Positions 34,711 through 43,909 of a DNA stretch of 64,000 bases are shown one piece after another. The notes beneath the pieces are model-generated. The model saw only the letters and a program-made list of their open reading frames with translations. It ran no database searches and was not told the origin of the DNA. The position numbers and the translations under genes were made by a program. This stretch comes from Acidimangrovimonas sediminis (lineage in GTDB: Bacteria > Pseudomonadota > Alphaproteobacteria > Rhodobacterales > Rhodobacteraceae): positions 1 to 64,000 of the forward strand of contig NZ_PHSN01000010.1 in NCBI RefSeq assembly GCF_002871005.1. Direction: 5' to 3'. Position 1 is the stretch's first letter. Every line of letters begins with the position of its first letter.

Positions 34711-35622
34711 CTAGCCCTGACGCCCGAAGAGGCCTGCCGGCCTGACCAGCAGGACGATCACCATCAGGAAGAAGATCACGGTGTTGGAGGCGGGTGCGTA
34801 GAACACCTTGGTCACCCCCTCGATCAGCCCCAGCGCAAGGCCCGTCACCACGGCGCCCGCGATCGACCCCATGCCGCCGATCACCACCACCGCGAAGATG
34901 ATGATGATCAGGTTGGCCCCCATCAGCGGCGAGACGGAATAGATCGGCGCGGCCAGCACACCCGCCAGCCCCGCCAGCGCGGTGCCGAAGCCGAAGGTCA
35001 GCGTGACCATCCGCGGCACGTTGATGCCGAAGGCCTGCACCAGTTCGGGGTTCTCGGTCCCGGCCCGCAGCATGGCGCCGATCCGGGTGCGTTCGATCAC
35101 GAACCAGACCGCGATGCAGACGAGGATCGAGAAGACGATGACAAAGAGGCGGTACTTCGGGAACATCATGAACCCGAGGTTCACCACCCCGCGCAGGCTT
35201 TCGGGCATGCCCGGATAAGGCGTGCCCGAGGCGTTGAAATAGTTGATGAACAGCCCCTGCAGCACCAGCGTGATCCCGAAGGTGAGAAGCAGCGAATAGA
35301 TCGGGTCGAGACCGTAGAGCCATCTGAGCAGGAACCGTTCGATCAGGATCCCGAAGAGGCCCACCACGATCGGCGCGATGATCAGCGCGGGCCAGAACCC
35401 GATGTGCAGCCAGCCGATCCCCAGCCAGACGCCGAGATAGCTGTTGAGGATCAGGGCGACGAAGGCCCCGGTCATGTAAAGCGCCCCGTGGGCGAAGTTC
35501 ACCACGTTCAAGAGCCCGAAGATCACCGCAAGGCCCAGCGACAACATGGCGTAGAACACGCCGTTGTTCAGGCCAAGCATCCCCTGGGCCATGATCAGCT
35601 TCATCATCACATCGAAGCTCAT
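34711..35622 (-). CDS. livH: Branched-chain amino acid type ABC permease LivH
   Basis: A 303-residue permease with about 8 helices and LivH marks: GLAVIFGLLNVVNFAHGALY and GGMGSIAGAVVTGLALG. It forms the membrane channel with LivM. The spacing to livF upstream is 108 bases, wider than elsewhere in the operon, and no clear signal was seen there. Confidence 0.93.
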   Translation of the reverse strand: MSFDVMMKLIMAQGMLGLNNGVFYAMLSLGLAVIFGLLNVVNFAHGALYMTGAFVALILNSYLGVWLGIGWLHIGFWPALIIAPIVVGLFGILIERFLLRWLYGLDPIYSLLLTFGITLVLQGLFINYFNASGTPYPGMPESLRGVVNLGFMMFPKYRLFVIVFSILVCIAVWFVIERTRIGAMLRAGTENPELVQAFGINVPRMVTLTFGFGTALAGLAGVLAAPIYSVSPLMGANLIIIIFAVVVIGGMGSIAGAVVTGLALGLIEGVTKVFYAPASNTVIFFLMVIVLLVRPAGLFGRQG

Positions 35623-35730
35623 CGACTGCCCCTCCCCTTGTTGTTCGTTATGGCCAGAGCCTTGTTTTCCTTACGCGACGCCGGCAGGGCCCACGTCACT
35701 GACGTGTGGATCATCTGTCTCATCCCCACC

Positions 35731-36465
35731 TCAGACGCTCAGATAATGGTTGAGGCGGTCCATCTTCGTCTCGATCTCGTGCGCCTCGACCACGTCGATC
35801 ACCTCGCCATGCTCGATGACGTAGTGACGATCGGCCAGCGGCGCGGCGAAACGGAAGTTCTGCTCCACCAGCACGATCGTATAGCCCTTGGCCTTGAGCT
35901 GACGGATCACCGTGCCCAGCGTCTTGACGATCACCGGGGCCAGACCTTCGGTGATCTCGTCCAGCAGCAGCAGCCGTGCGCCGGTCCGCAGGATCCGCGC
36001 CATGGCCAGCATCTGCTGTTCACCCCCGGAAAGCCGTGTGCCCATCCGCTTGCGCACGTCGCGCAGGTTCGGGAACATGGTGAAGATCTCGTCCAGCGGC
36101 ATCCCGTCCGGCCCCACGACCGGCGGCAGCATCAGGTTCTCCTCGACCGTGAGGGTCGAGAAGATCCCGCGTTCTTCCGGGCAGTAGCCGATGCCGGCGG
36201 TCGGCGCGATCTTGTGGCGTGGCATGCCGATATATTCGGCCCCGCCGATCTGGATGCTGCCGGTGCGGCGGTCGACAAGGCCCATGATCGCGCGCAGCGT
36301 GGTTGTGCGCCCGGCCCCGTTGCGGCCCAGAAGCGTGATCAACTGGCCCTCGGCCAGTTCCAGGTTGATACCGTGCAGCACGTGGCTTTCGCCGTACCAG
36401 GCGTGCAGGTCGGACACCTTGAGAAGCGGTTTCGTCATGGTCGCCGCGGTCGTGTCGGGGCTCAT
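35731..36465 (-). CDS. livF: ABC ATPase LivF with Arg in Walker A
   Basis: A 244-residue LivF-type ATPase. The signature is LSGGEQQML and Walker B is RLLLLDEITEGLAP. The Walker A reads LLGRNGAGRTTTL, with Arg53 where the invariant Lys contacts the nucleotide phosphates; the codon is CGC at 36307-36309. Partner LivG has a normal GPNGAGKTT. One reduced site could be tolerated in the heterodimer. It overlaps the livG stop by four bases. Confidence 0.92.
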   Translation of the reverse strand: MSPDTTAATMTKPLLKVSDLHAWYGESHVLHGINLELAEGQLITLLGRNGAGRTTTLRAIMGLVDRRTGSIQIGGAEYIGMPRHKIAPTAGIGYCPEERGIFSTLTVEENLMLPPVVGPDGMPLDEIFTMFPNLRDVRKRMGTRLSGGEQQMLAMARILRTGARLLLLDEITEGLAPVIVKTLGTVIRQLKAKGYTIVLVEQNFRFAAPLADRHYVIEHGEVIDVVEAHEIETKMDRLNHYLSV

Positions 36466-37235
36466 GCGTCTGTTCCTTCCGCTTCCTCGGCGCTGACGCC
36501 CATGTAGGCCTCCATGACCTGCGGGTTCTTCGACACCACCTCATACGGCCCCTCGGCCAGCACCTCGCCGCGGTTCAGCACGGTGATCGTGTCGGCCAGC
36601 GTCGACACGACGCCGAGGTTGTGTTCCACCATCACGATTGTGCGCCCCTCGCGAACCTTGCGGATCAGCTCCGTCACGGTGCCCACGTCCTCGGTGCCCA
36701 TGCCCTGGGTGGGTTCGTCCAGCAGCATCAGCTCCGGCTCCAGCCCCAGGGTCGTGGCGATCTCCAGCGCGCGCTTGCGGCCGTAGGGCATCTCGACCGC
36801 GCGGGTGTGGGCGAAGTCCTGCAACCCCACCTGTTCCAGCCGCGCCATCGCCTCGGCGTCGAGCTGGCGCAGGATCTTCTGCGAGCGCCAGAAGTGGTAG
36901 TTCATCCCAAGCTTGCGCTGCAGCGCCACGCGGACGTTCTCCAGCGCGGTCAGGTGCGGGAACACCGCCGAGATCTGGAACGACCGCACGATCCCCAGCT
37001 TGGCGATCTCGGCGGGCTTGCGGCTGGTGATATCCTGCCCGTTGAACAGGATCTGGCCCGAGGTCGGGCGATGAAACTTCGTCAGAAGGTTGAAGAGCGT
37101 GGTCTTGCCCGCCCCGTTCGGTCCGATGATCGCGTGGATCGAGCCGCGCTTGATCTTCAGGTCCACGTCCTTCACGGCGACGAAGCCGCCGAAGGAGATG
37201 CGGATCTTGCGCGCCTCGAGGATGGTATCGTCCAT
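36462..37235 (-). CDS. livG: ABC ATPase LivG
   Basis: A 257-residue LivG-type ATPase with Walker A GPNGAGKTT, ABC signature region MPYGRKRALEIA (the usual LivG variation on LSGGQ) and Walker B LMLLDEPTQGM. It forms the ATPase pair with LivF. It follows the binding protein gene by 81 bases and overlaps livF by four. Confidence 0.93.
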   Translation of the reverse strand: MDDTILEARKIRISFGGFVAVKDVDLKIKRGSIHAIIGPNGAGKTTLFNLLTKFHRPTSGQILFNGQDITSRKPAEIAKLGIVRSFQISAVFPHLTALENVRVALQRKLGMNYHFWRSQKILRQLDAEAMARLEQVGLQDFAHTRAVEMPYGRKRALEIATTLGLEPELMLLDEPTQGMGTEDVGTVTELIRKVREGRTIVMVEHNLGVVSTLADTITVLNRGEVLAEGPYEVVSKNPQVMEAYMGVSAEEAEGTDA

Positions 37236-37316
37236 GTCCGCTCCCTGTGTCCGGTTTCTTGCATCCGGTCTTTCAGGCGGGGCGAACGGCAGCGCGCCGC
37301 CCGCCCCTTCCCTGTC

Positions 37317-38528
37317 TCAGTCGGCCAGCTTGCAGGCCTTGTTCATCGGCCCGTAGGCCTCGTCGCCCGGAATCTTGCTGACCACCTGCGCCACGTCCCA
37401 GTCCTTGCCGCCGGGTTTCACCTTCAGCAGGTACATGTCGTAGACGAAGAGGCCGTCCTTCCGGATCTTGCCGCCCTTGGTGTAGAAGTCGTCGATCGTC
37501 ATCTTGCCAAGCTCGGCGCGCACCTTGTCCGGGTTGTCGGTGCCCGCGGCCTTGACCGCGTTCAGGTAGGCCATGGTGAGCGAGTAATCGGCCGCATGGA
37601 CGAAGGTCGGCGAGGCGCCGTTCGAGAATTTCTCGTATTCCGCCGTCCACTTGCGGCTGGCGTCGTCCATGTTCCAGTACCAGCCCGAGGTCCATTCCAG
37701 ACCCGCGGCAGTATCGGTGCCCAGCGACTTGATGTTCATGATCGACACCAGCATGCCGGCGATCTTGGCCCCGCCCGAGGTCAGGCCGAACTCATGCGCC
37801 TGCTTGATGGCGTTGACCGTGTCCTGGCCCGCGTTGGCAAGCCCGATCACCTGCGCGCCCGACGATTGCGCCTGCAGCAGGTACGACGAGAAGTCGGTCG
37901 AGCCCAGCGGCACGTCGGACGAACCCAGCACCTTGCCGCCGTCCTTTTCAACCACTTCCGAGGTCGATTTCTGCAGGTCGTGGCCGAAGGCGTAATCGGC
38001 GGTGATGAAGTACCACGACTTGCCGCCGTTCTTCAGCATCGCCGTGGCGGTGCCCACCGGCAGTGCGTGGGTGTCGTAGCCGTAGTGGATGCCGTACTTG
38101 GTGCAGGACGCCCCCGTCAGCTCGGTCGAGCCGGCGCCGCTGGCGATGGTGATCACGTGCTTGTCCGAGGCAAGCTTCTGCACCGCCAGCGCGACGGCGG
38201 AGTTGGTGAGATCGGTGATCATGTCGACATGATCCTGGTCGATCCACTGCCGCGCGGTGGCGGAGCCCACGTCGGCCTTGTTCTGGTGGTCCCCGACGAT
38301 CACCTGGATCGGCTTGCCCAGCACCGTGCCACCGAAATCCTTGACCGCCATCTTCACGGCGGCAACGGCGCCCGGGCCGCTGAAGTCGCCGGAATAGACG
38401 CCGGACATGTCGCCGAGAACGCCGATCTTCACCGCGCCGTCGGAAATCGCGTCCTCGGCCATCGCGGCCCCGGCCGTCGCGGCCAGGGTCGCCGCGGCGA
38501 CCCCTGCTAGAAATTTCGTCTTCAACAC
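37317..38528 (-). CDS. Branched-chain amino acid type periplasmic binding protein
   Basis: A 403-residue LivK-type binding protein. The signal peptide MLKTKFLAGVAAATLAATAG is followed by AAMA cleavage near residue 24. The mature start VKIGVLGDMSGVYSGDFSGP is typical of the family. Many members with this pattern bind compounds other than leucine, such as amides or aromatic acids, so the ligand is uncertain. It is the first gene of the importer operon livKGFHM, with a GGGAGA ribosome binding site. Confidence 0.92.
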   Translation of the reverse strand: MLKTKFLAGVAAATLAATAGAAMAEDAISDGAVKIGVLGDMSGVYSGDFSGPGAVAAVKMAVKDFGGTVLGKPIQVIVGDHQNKADVGSATARQWIDQDHVDMITDLTNSAVALAVQKLASDKHVITIASGAGSTELTGASCTKYGIHYGYDTHALPVGTATAMLKNGGKSWYFITADYAFGHDLQKSTSEVVEKDGGKVLGSSDVPLGSTDFSSYLLQAQSSGAQVIGLANAGQDTVNAIKQAHEFGLTSGGAKIAGMLVSIMNIKSLGTDTAAGLEWTSGWYWNMDDASRKWTAEYEKFSNGASPTFVHAADYSLTMAYLNAVKAAGTDNPDKVRAELGKMTIDDFYTKGGKIRKDGLFVYDMYLLKVKPGGKDWDVAQVVSKIPGDEAYGPMNKACKLAD

Positions 38529-39276
38529 CCTTGTCTCCCTTTCTCACAAGCGGATTGTCGTCTTCGGTCTTGCCGGCGCGCGGACATGGACCACCACGCC
38601 GAAGGCCCGCCCACGCAAGGGATCGGACCTTTCGCTCCCCGGCAGCGCACCTCCTGCGCACGCTGCCGTCACCACTGAACCGAATGTCCTCCCCTGGACA
38701 TCTCGCTTGCGCAGACTGATAGGTCATTTTGTCGCCACTGCACCCAACGAATGGTAATGTTTCCGTGAGTGAAGCCAACCGGTTTCTGGGATAGGGCGCG
38801 AAAGTCGGGCCTGCGGTGCCGCAACGGCACGGCACTGCACGCGCCGGTTGTGGCATGACGGGGGGATCCAAAGCGCCTTGGCAACCGGGATCGCATCGGG
38901 GTCACGGCCGCGCCAAAATCATCACGCCCGCGTGATGTACCGTGACGATTCGAATCGCCCAGCCTCTTCGGCGCACTCACCAGCGTGGCACCGGGAGATG
39001 CACTCGGGCGGCGGAACTTTCCCTCAAGGGAACTCGCCTGTTTCCAACCGGTTCCACGCCGCGGCGCAGCATCGAAGTTGCCCTTACGGCACCCTGTGCG
39101 GCGCCCCGTCGCACGCTTCACAACTTCGCGACCAGCCGCGTGCGCACGTTGGCAATTCACGCGGTTGCTGGCAGGCAGAAAGGTGCCGGTGGGGCGCAGT
39201 CGGGTCGACGCGCCGCCGTAGTACCGCGCGACGACCGGTGGAACGGTCCGCGCTTGACCCGCTTCAGGAGGAGAAC
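38529..39276. other. 748-bp divergent non-coding region
   Basis: This long gap separates two divergent importer operons. Short frames on the plus strand have Arg-rich, atypical translations and are not accepted. It holds a perfect 18-base palindrome (38920) and, at its right edge, the strong AGGAGGAG ribosome binding site of the sugar-binding protein gene. The size leaves room for a long leader or a small RNA, but none is identified. Confidence 0.6.
38920..38937. promoter_or_regulatory. Perfect palindrome CATCACGC-CC-GCGTGATG
   Basis: Two exact 8-base arms surround a 2-base centre in the gap between the Liv and sugar importers. Size and symmetry suit a dimeric repressor such as a LacI-type regulator; the regulator is not in the window. 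Confidence 0.5.
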
Positions 39277-40488
39277 ATGCCAGTTATGACCGAATTGCCC
39301 CGCCGCCCGTCCCGTCCTGCCCGCGCGCTGCGCCGCGCCGCGCTGGTGTCGGGTGCCGCCGCCCTTGCGCTGTCTTTTGCAGCTGGCGATGTTAGCGCCA
39401 ACACCGACCTGAGCGCCACGTCCTTCACCCCCGACTTCTCGGCCATGGCGCAGCTCAAGGACGTCGTGTCCAAGGGCAAGGGCAAGATCGGCGTCCTGCT
39501 GCCCGAGACCACCACCTCGGCCCGCTACACCTCGTTCGACCAGCCCTACCTGGAGCAGGCCTTCGCCAAGGCGGGCCTGTCCAAGGATGACTACATCATC
39601 ACCAACGCCCAAGGTTCGGAATCCGACCAGTTGACGCAGGCGCAATCGGCGATCTCGCAGGGCGCGACGGTGCTGCTGCTCGACCCGATCTCCTCGGGCG
39701 CCGGTGCGGCGGTCGAGAAATACGCCAAGGAACACGGCGTACCGGTCATCGACTACGACCGCCTGACGCTGGGCGGCGACCGCGAATACTACGTCAGCTT
39801 CGACAACGTGAAGGTGGGCGAGCTGATCGGCAAGGGCATGGAACAATGCCTTACCGACTGGAAGGTGAAGGACCCCAACATCCTGGTGATGGCCGGCGCC
39901 CCAACCGACAACAACGCCACGCTGTTCAAGCAGGGCTACATGAAGGTTCTGGATCCGAAGTTCAAATCCGGCGACTACAAGAATGCGGGCGAACCGGCCG
40001 GCACCTGGGACCCCTCGGTCGCCCGGACGACGTTCGAACAGCAGTTCACCGCGCATAACACGATCAATGCCGTGGTCACGCCGAATGACGACAACGCCAA
40101 CGCGGTCATCTCCTACCTGAAGTCGCTGAAAGCCCCGCCGCATCGCTTCCCGACCACCGGGCAGGACGCCACGCTGACCGGCATGAAGAACGTGCTGGCT
40201 GGCTATCAGTGCGGCTCGGTCTACAAGCCGATCTACCTCGAGGCGCAGGCCGCCGTGGCGCTCGCCGTTTACCTGCGCGCCAAGGAAACCCCGCCCGACG
40301 CGCTGGTCAATGGCAAGACCATGGACGGCCAGCAGAAGAAGGACGTGAAATCCGTCCTGCTGACGCCGGTCTGGGTGACTCCGAAGAACATGGCCGACAC
40401 CGTCGTCAAGGACGGCTTCGTCGATGCCAAGCAATTGTGTGAAGGCGGGATGGCAAAGGATTGCCAGGCCGCAGGCATCAAGCAGTAG
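39277..40488 (+). CDS. Sugar ABC transporter binding protein (XylF-like)
   Basis: A 403-residue periplasmic binding protein of the ribose/xylose class. An N-terminal basic stretch precedes a hydrophobic signal and VSA-N cleavage near 42. The mature protein has IGVLLPETTTSARY, GATVLLLDPISSGAG and PVIDYDRLTLGGD, all like XylF. Two or three late cysteines (near CEGGMAKDC) are unusual. It probably binds xylose or a related pentose. The start follows AGGAGGAG. The ATPase-permease fusion begins six bases after its stop. Confidence 0.9.
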   Translation: MPVMTELPRRPSRPARALRRAALVSGAAALALSFAAGDVSANTDLSATSFTPDFSAMAQLKDVVSKGKGKIGVLLPETTTSARYTSFDQPYLEQAFAKAGLSKDDYIITNAQGSESDQLTQAQSAISQGATVLLLDPISSGAGAAVEKYAKEHGVPVIDYDRLTLGGDREYYVSFDNVKVGELIGKGMEQCLTDWKVKDPNILVMAGAPTDNNATLFKQGYMKVLDPKFKSGDYKNAGEPAGTWDPSVARTTFEQQFTAHNTINAVVTPNDDNANAVISYLKSLKAPPHRFPTTGQDATLTGMKNVLAGYQCGSVYKPIYLEAQAAVALAVYLRAKETPPDALVNGKTMDGQQKKDVKSVLLTPVWVTPKNMADTVVKDGFVDAKQLCEGGMAKDCQAAGIKQ

Positions 40489-40494
40489 GCGCAG

Positions 40495-42582
40495 ATGGCT
40501 GATCCGAAGCAAGCGAACGAGTCCCCGGCGCTTCTGCGCATCCGGGGGCTCAAGAAGAACTTCGGTGCCGTTCAGGCCCTGGGGGGCGTCGATTTCGACG
40601 TCTACCCGGGGCAGGTCACGGCACTGGTGGGAGACAACGGCGCCGGCAAGTCGGTGCTGACCAAATCCATCGCCGGCATCCACGAAGCCGACGGCGGCGA
40701 GATCCTGTGGGAGGGCAAGCCCGTCCGCATCCGCTCTCCCCGTGACAGCGCGGCGCTGGGGATCGAGGTGGTCTACCAGGATCTCGCGCTCTGCGACAAC
40801 CTCGACATCGTGCAGAACATGTTCCTCGGGCGCGAGCGGCTGAAGGGCCGCCTTCTCGACGAGGACGCGATGGAGCGCGAGGCCGCGAAAACGCTGGCCG
40901 GCCTGCGGGTGACGACGCTGCGCTCGATCCGCGCGCCCGTGGCGGCACTCTCGGGCGGGCAGCGCCAGTCGATCGCCGTCGCCAAGGCGGTGATGTGGAA
41001 CTCCAAGCTGGTGATCCTCGACGAACCCACCGCCGCGCTCGGCGTGGCCCAGACCGGTCAGGTGCTGCAACTCGTGCGCCGCCTCGCCGATCAGGGGCTT
41101 GCGGTGGTGATGATCTCGCACAACCTCAACGACGTCTTCGCGGTCGCGGACCGGGTTGCGATCCTGCGGCTGGGCGAGATGGCGGCGCAGGGCCCGATCG
41201 AGGAATTCGACACCCAGCGGGTGGTCGAACTGATGACCACCGGCAAGTCCGACCATGTCGTGACACCGGGTCAGGGCACCGCCGCCCCCTCGATCGCCAA
41301 CGAAAACGCGCTGGAGGTCGCCGCCTCGCGCGAAGCCAGCGGCGAGGCCGGCCCCTCGGCCGTCGTCGGCGAAGGCCACGTGGAAAGCTTCGGCAGCTAC
41401 ATGCGCGCGGCCTGGTCGCGCATCCTGGCGGGCCAGAGTGGCGTTCTTCCCGTGCTCCTTGGCGTCGTACTGATCGCGGCACTGTTCCAGAGCCAGAATT
41501 CCAAGTTCCTCTCGAACGGCAACATCGTGAACCTGCTTGTGCAGGGCTCGGTCTTCATGCTGATCGGGATGGGCGAGGTCTTCGTCCTCATATTGGGTGA
41601 GATCGACCTTTCGCTGGGCTTCGTGGCCGGCATCGGCGCGACGGTCGCGGTGATTGCTCAGCAGCCTTCGGTCGGCTGGCCATGGTATGCGGCGGTGATC
41701 GCGGCGCTGGTGGTGGCGGGGATCCTCGGCACGTTCCAGGGCCTTTTGATCACCAAGCTCCGGCTGCCGTCCTTCGTGGTGACGCTGGCGGGTTACCTTG
41801 GGTTCCAGGGCATCATGATCCAGATGCTGGGCCAGGGCGGCACGATCCCGATCCAGGACGAGACGATCAACAACTTTGCCAACGGCACGCTCAGCCCGGC
41901 GCTCGGCTGGGGGCTGACGATCGTGGCGATTGCGATATTTGCGGCCTTCACCTTTGCCCGCGATGGCAAGCGGAGAGCCTCGGGCCTCGTCGCGCCGCCG
42001 ATGGGGCTCACGCTCCTGAAGGTCGCGGCGGCGGTGATCGCGGGCGTCGTTCTGGTGGTGATCTCGAACATGAACCGCGGCGTGCCGGCCTTCCCGCTCA
42101 ACGGCATGCCCTGGGTCATTCCGATCGTCTTCCTCGTGCTGGCACTCTGGGCCTTCGTTCTGGGCCGCCTTCGGTTCGGCCGCTACCTCTTCGCGATCGG
42201 CGGCAATGCCGAGGCTGCGCGGCGCGCCGGCATCAGCCTGGCGAAGATCCGCGTCGCGGCCTTTGCGATGGCAGCGATGACCGCGGGCCTTGGCGGCATC
42301 ATCTACGCCTCGCGCCTGCAGTCGATCTCTACCAGCTTCGACGGCGGCACGATCGTGCTTTACGTCGTCGCCACCGCGGTGATCGGCGGTACGTCGCTGT
42401 TCGGCGGACGCGGCCACCCGCTGCACGCGGTGCTGGGCGGCGTGGTGATCGCGGCCATCGTCAACGGCATGGCGCTTCTGGGCCTGCCCGCGGCAGTGCA
42501 GCTGATGGCGACGGCCGTCGTCCTGCTGGCGGCGATCACCGTCGACGTGGTGGTGCGGCGCCGGGGCGAGACCACGCGCTGA
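40495..42582 (+). CDS. Fused sugar ABC ATPase-permease (XylG-XylH type)
   Basis: A 695-residue single chain. Residues 1-250 form one ABC domain with Walker A GDNGAGKS (46-53), signature LSGGQ (152-156), Walker B VILDEP (173-178) and switch SHN (208-210). A polar linker (about 255-300) leads to a XylH-like permease with about 10 helices, including GEIDLSLGFVAG and GGTSLFGGRGHPLHAVLGG. In related importers these are separate proteins, and most sugar ATPases are doubled. A dimer of this chain would give two ATPases and two channels. There is no frameshift or convincing internal start. A terminator follows 22 bases later. Confidence 0.92.
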   Translation: MADPKQANESPALLRIRGLKKNFGAVQALGGVDFDVYPGQVTALVGDNGAGKSVLTKSIAGIHEADGGEILWEGKPVRIRSPRDSAALGIEVVYQDLALCDNLDIVQNMFLGRERLKGRLLDEDAMEREAAKTLAGLRVTTLRSIRAPVAALSGGQRQSIAVAKAVMWNSKLVILDEPTAALGVAQTGQVLQLVRRLADQGLAVVMISHNLNDVFAVADRVAILRLGEMAAQGPIEEFDTQRVVELMTTGKSDHVVTPGQGTAAPSIANENALEVAASREASGEAGPSAVVGEGHVESFGSYMRAAWSRILAGQSGVLPVLLGVVLIAALFQSQNSKFLSNGNIVNLLVQGSVFMLIGMGEVFVLILGEIDLSLGFVAGIGATVAVIAQQPSVGWPWYAAVIAALVVAGILGTFQGLLITKLRLPSFVVTLAGYLGFQGIMIQMLGQGGTIPIQDETINNFANGTLSPALGWGLTIVAIAIFAAFTFARDGKRRASGLVAPPMGLTLLKVAAAVIAGVVLVVISNMNRGVPAFPLNGMPWVIPIVFLVLALWAFVLGRLRFGRYLFAIGGNAEAARRAGISLAKIRVAAFAMAAMTAGLGGIIYASRLQSISTSFDGGTIVLYVVATAVIGGTSLFGGRGHPLHAVLGGVVIAAIVNGMALLGLPAAVQLMATAVVLLAAITVDVVVRRRGETTR

Positions 42583-42604
42583 CCGGCCGACCGAACGACA
42601 AACC

Positions 42605-42640
42605 AAGGGCCGCCCCACCCCGGGCGGCCCTTTTCCTTTT
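42605..42640 (+). terminator. Rho-independent terminator after sugar importer
   Basis: GGGCCGCCC (42607-42615) pairs with GGGCGGCCC (42622-42630), followed by TTTTCCTTTT. A textbook terminator for the fusion gene. Confidence 0.9.
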
Positions 42641-42680
42641 CGCCCTCCACAGGGGGCAGGAACTGCCCCCCGCGCATATG

Positions 42681-42710
42681 AAAACGGGGGACCCGAGGGC
42701 CCCCCGCTGA
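42681..42710 (-). terminator. Terminator after 159-aa exported protein gene
   Basis: On the minus strand CGGGGGGCCC and GGGTCCCCCG form a hairpin followed by TTTTC. It lies about 40 bases beyond the stop of the gene at 42749. Confidence 0.75.
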
Positions 42711-42748
42711 CCGGACTGTGCAGCCCGGGTCACATCACCCGCAAAGGC

Positions 42749-43228
42749 TCAGTTGGTCTCGACCGTCGCATCGCCCGACACCGCCTTCTCGTGCGACGCG
42801 GTCTTCTGCTCGCCCGAAGCCGAGGCGTTGATCGTCGCGTCGGCCGAGGTATCGGCCTTCACCGGCTTGCCCGACAGGCCGTTGGCCTCTGCCTTGGCCT
42901 CGCCCGAGGTGATCTTGGAGGTGCCGGTCGTGGCGCCCATTGCCGACCCGGTGGTCATGTCCTTCGCGGGCTTCATCGCGGTGACCGAGGCCATGGTGCC
43001 CTTGGTCTCGGTCTTGAACATCACGCCTTCGCCGACCTTGAACATCATGCCGTTGGCCGCGCCGGTGTTCAGGTGGTACTTGGCCCCGTCGATCGAGATC
43101 GTGTCGGTCGCCTTGTCCATCCCGGTGATGGTGCCGCTCTTGAAGGTGCTCGCGGCCATGGCCATGGGGGCGGCGGCGGCAGCGGCGATGGTGGCAACGG
43201 CGGCGATCTTGGTGAAACGGTTAATCAT
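42749..43228 (-). CDS. Small exported protein, 159 aa, DUF1344-like core with low-complexity tail
   Basis: A secreted or periplasmic protein with signal MINRFTKIAAVATIAAAAAA and AMA cleavage near 25. The core (about 26-80) has SGTITGMDKATDTISIDGAK then YHLNTGAA and VGEGVMFKTETKG. A Thr/Ala/Ser/Lys-rich tail without cysteines follows and looks unstructured. The core closely matches the 85-residue protein at 43652, and more weakly the protein at 44714. Function is unknown; small beta-strand domains such as these may bind metal or ligands. It is the largest of four clustered exported proteins. Confidence 0.8.
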   Translation of the reverse strand: MINRFTKIAAVATIAAAAAAPMAMAASTFKSGTITGMDKATDTISIDGAKYHLNTGAANGMMFKVGEGVMFKTETKGTMASVTAMKPAKDMTTGSAMGATTGTSKITSGEAKAEANGLSGKPVKADTSADATINASASGEQKTASHEKAVSGDATVETN

Positions 43229-43651
43229 GGTCTTCCCTTTCGTCTGCCGGTTCCCGGAACGGCCGCCCCTTCGGGCGCCGGCAAGACCTCATCCCTCCCG
43301 GCGCGCCCTCTCGGGTGGCCGGGCCGTGAAATGGGTCCGTCTGGCGCCGCCGATGGGCGGGCTGATCCGGCGAACCCGGGGTTCGGCGGTTGAAAAACCC
43401 GGCATGAGCCGGGGCGACTGACGCGTCCCGGACGGCATATGCCCGGTCGTCTGACGTGTCGGGAATACAACGCAGAAGCCGCATACCTGTTCCTGAAAAC
43501 ATCGCCGCACTGTCCCGGCGCAACCCTTCGGAAGGTGACGAAGACGGCGTGCCCAAGGGCCAGGCATGAAAAAGGCGGGGTGCCACTTCCGGCACCCCGC
43601 CCTTTTCCGCCCCCCTGGCAGGGGCGGCCCCGGCTGCTTCCGGGATCTGCC
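43229..43651. other. Intergenic region in exported-protein cluster
   Basis: About 420 bases holding the promoter of the 159-residue protein gene and, at 43569, a strong bidirectional hairpin. No further coding sequence is supported. Confidence 0.5.
43569..43606. terminator. Strong bidirectional hairpin terminator
   Basis: GGCGGGGTGCC (43574-43584) pairs perfectly with GGCACCCCGCC (43591-43601). AAAAA precedes and CTTTT follows, so it works on both strands. It ends the 85-residue protein gene on the minus strand. Confidence 0.88.
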
Positions 43652-43909
43652 TCAGTTCTGCGGCAGCATCCGGCTGATCGAGTTCATCGCGCCCTTGGTC
43701 GAGGTCTTGACCAGCACATGGTCGCCCACGGCAAAGCTGCCCTGCGCGGCCCCCGAGTCGAGGGCGTAGCGCGCCCCGTCGATCGAGACGGTGCCGGCGA
43801 CCGGGTTCATCGAGGTGATGGTGCCGCGCGAAAAGCTGTTGGCCATGGCCATTGGCGAAGCAACGGCCAGGGCGGCGGCGGCAACTGCGGCAAGTTTCAG
43901 AGTACGCAT
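43652..43909 (-). CDS. Small exported protein, 85 aa
   Basis: Signal peptide MRTLKLAAVAAAALAVASPM with AMA-N cleavage near 24. The mature 60 residues (SRGTITSMNPVAGTVSIDGA then RYALDSGAAQGSFAVGDHVL) match the core of the 159-residue neighbour closely: GTIT-M, T-SIDGA-Y-L, GAA-G, F-VG and KTSTKGAM. It is a paralogue without the long tail. A plain ribosome binding site (GGAG) precedes it. No function is known. Confidence 0.8.
   Translation of the reverse strand: MRTLKLAAVAAAALAVASPMAMANSFSRGTITSMNPVAGTVSIDGARYALDSGAAQGSFAVGDHVLVKTSTKGAMNSISRMLPQN

Noticed and set aside
33658-36507. A 949-codon plus-strand frame opposite the Liv genes
   Set aside because: Antisense to four recognised genes, with composition unlike a real protein.
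38942-39289. A 115-codon plus-strand frame in the long divergent gap
   Set aside because: Arg- and Thr-rich translation, no good ribosome binding site, and it runs into the sugar-binding protein gene in another frame.
41401-41403. Internal start that could make the permease half of the fusion separately
   Set aside because: The upstream sequence has no good ribosome binding site and the linker is in frame without a break.
39157-42618. A 1153-codon minus-strand frame opposite the sugar importer
   Set aside because: It is antisense to two clear genes, with low-complexity His/Arg/Asp-rich translation and no domain.
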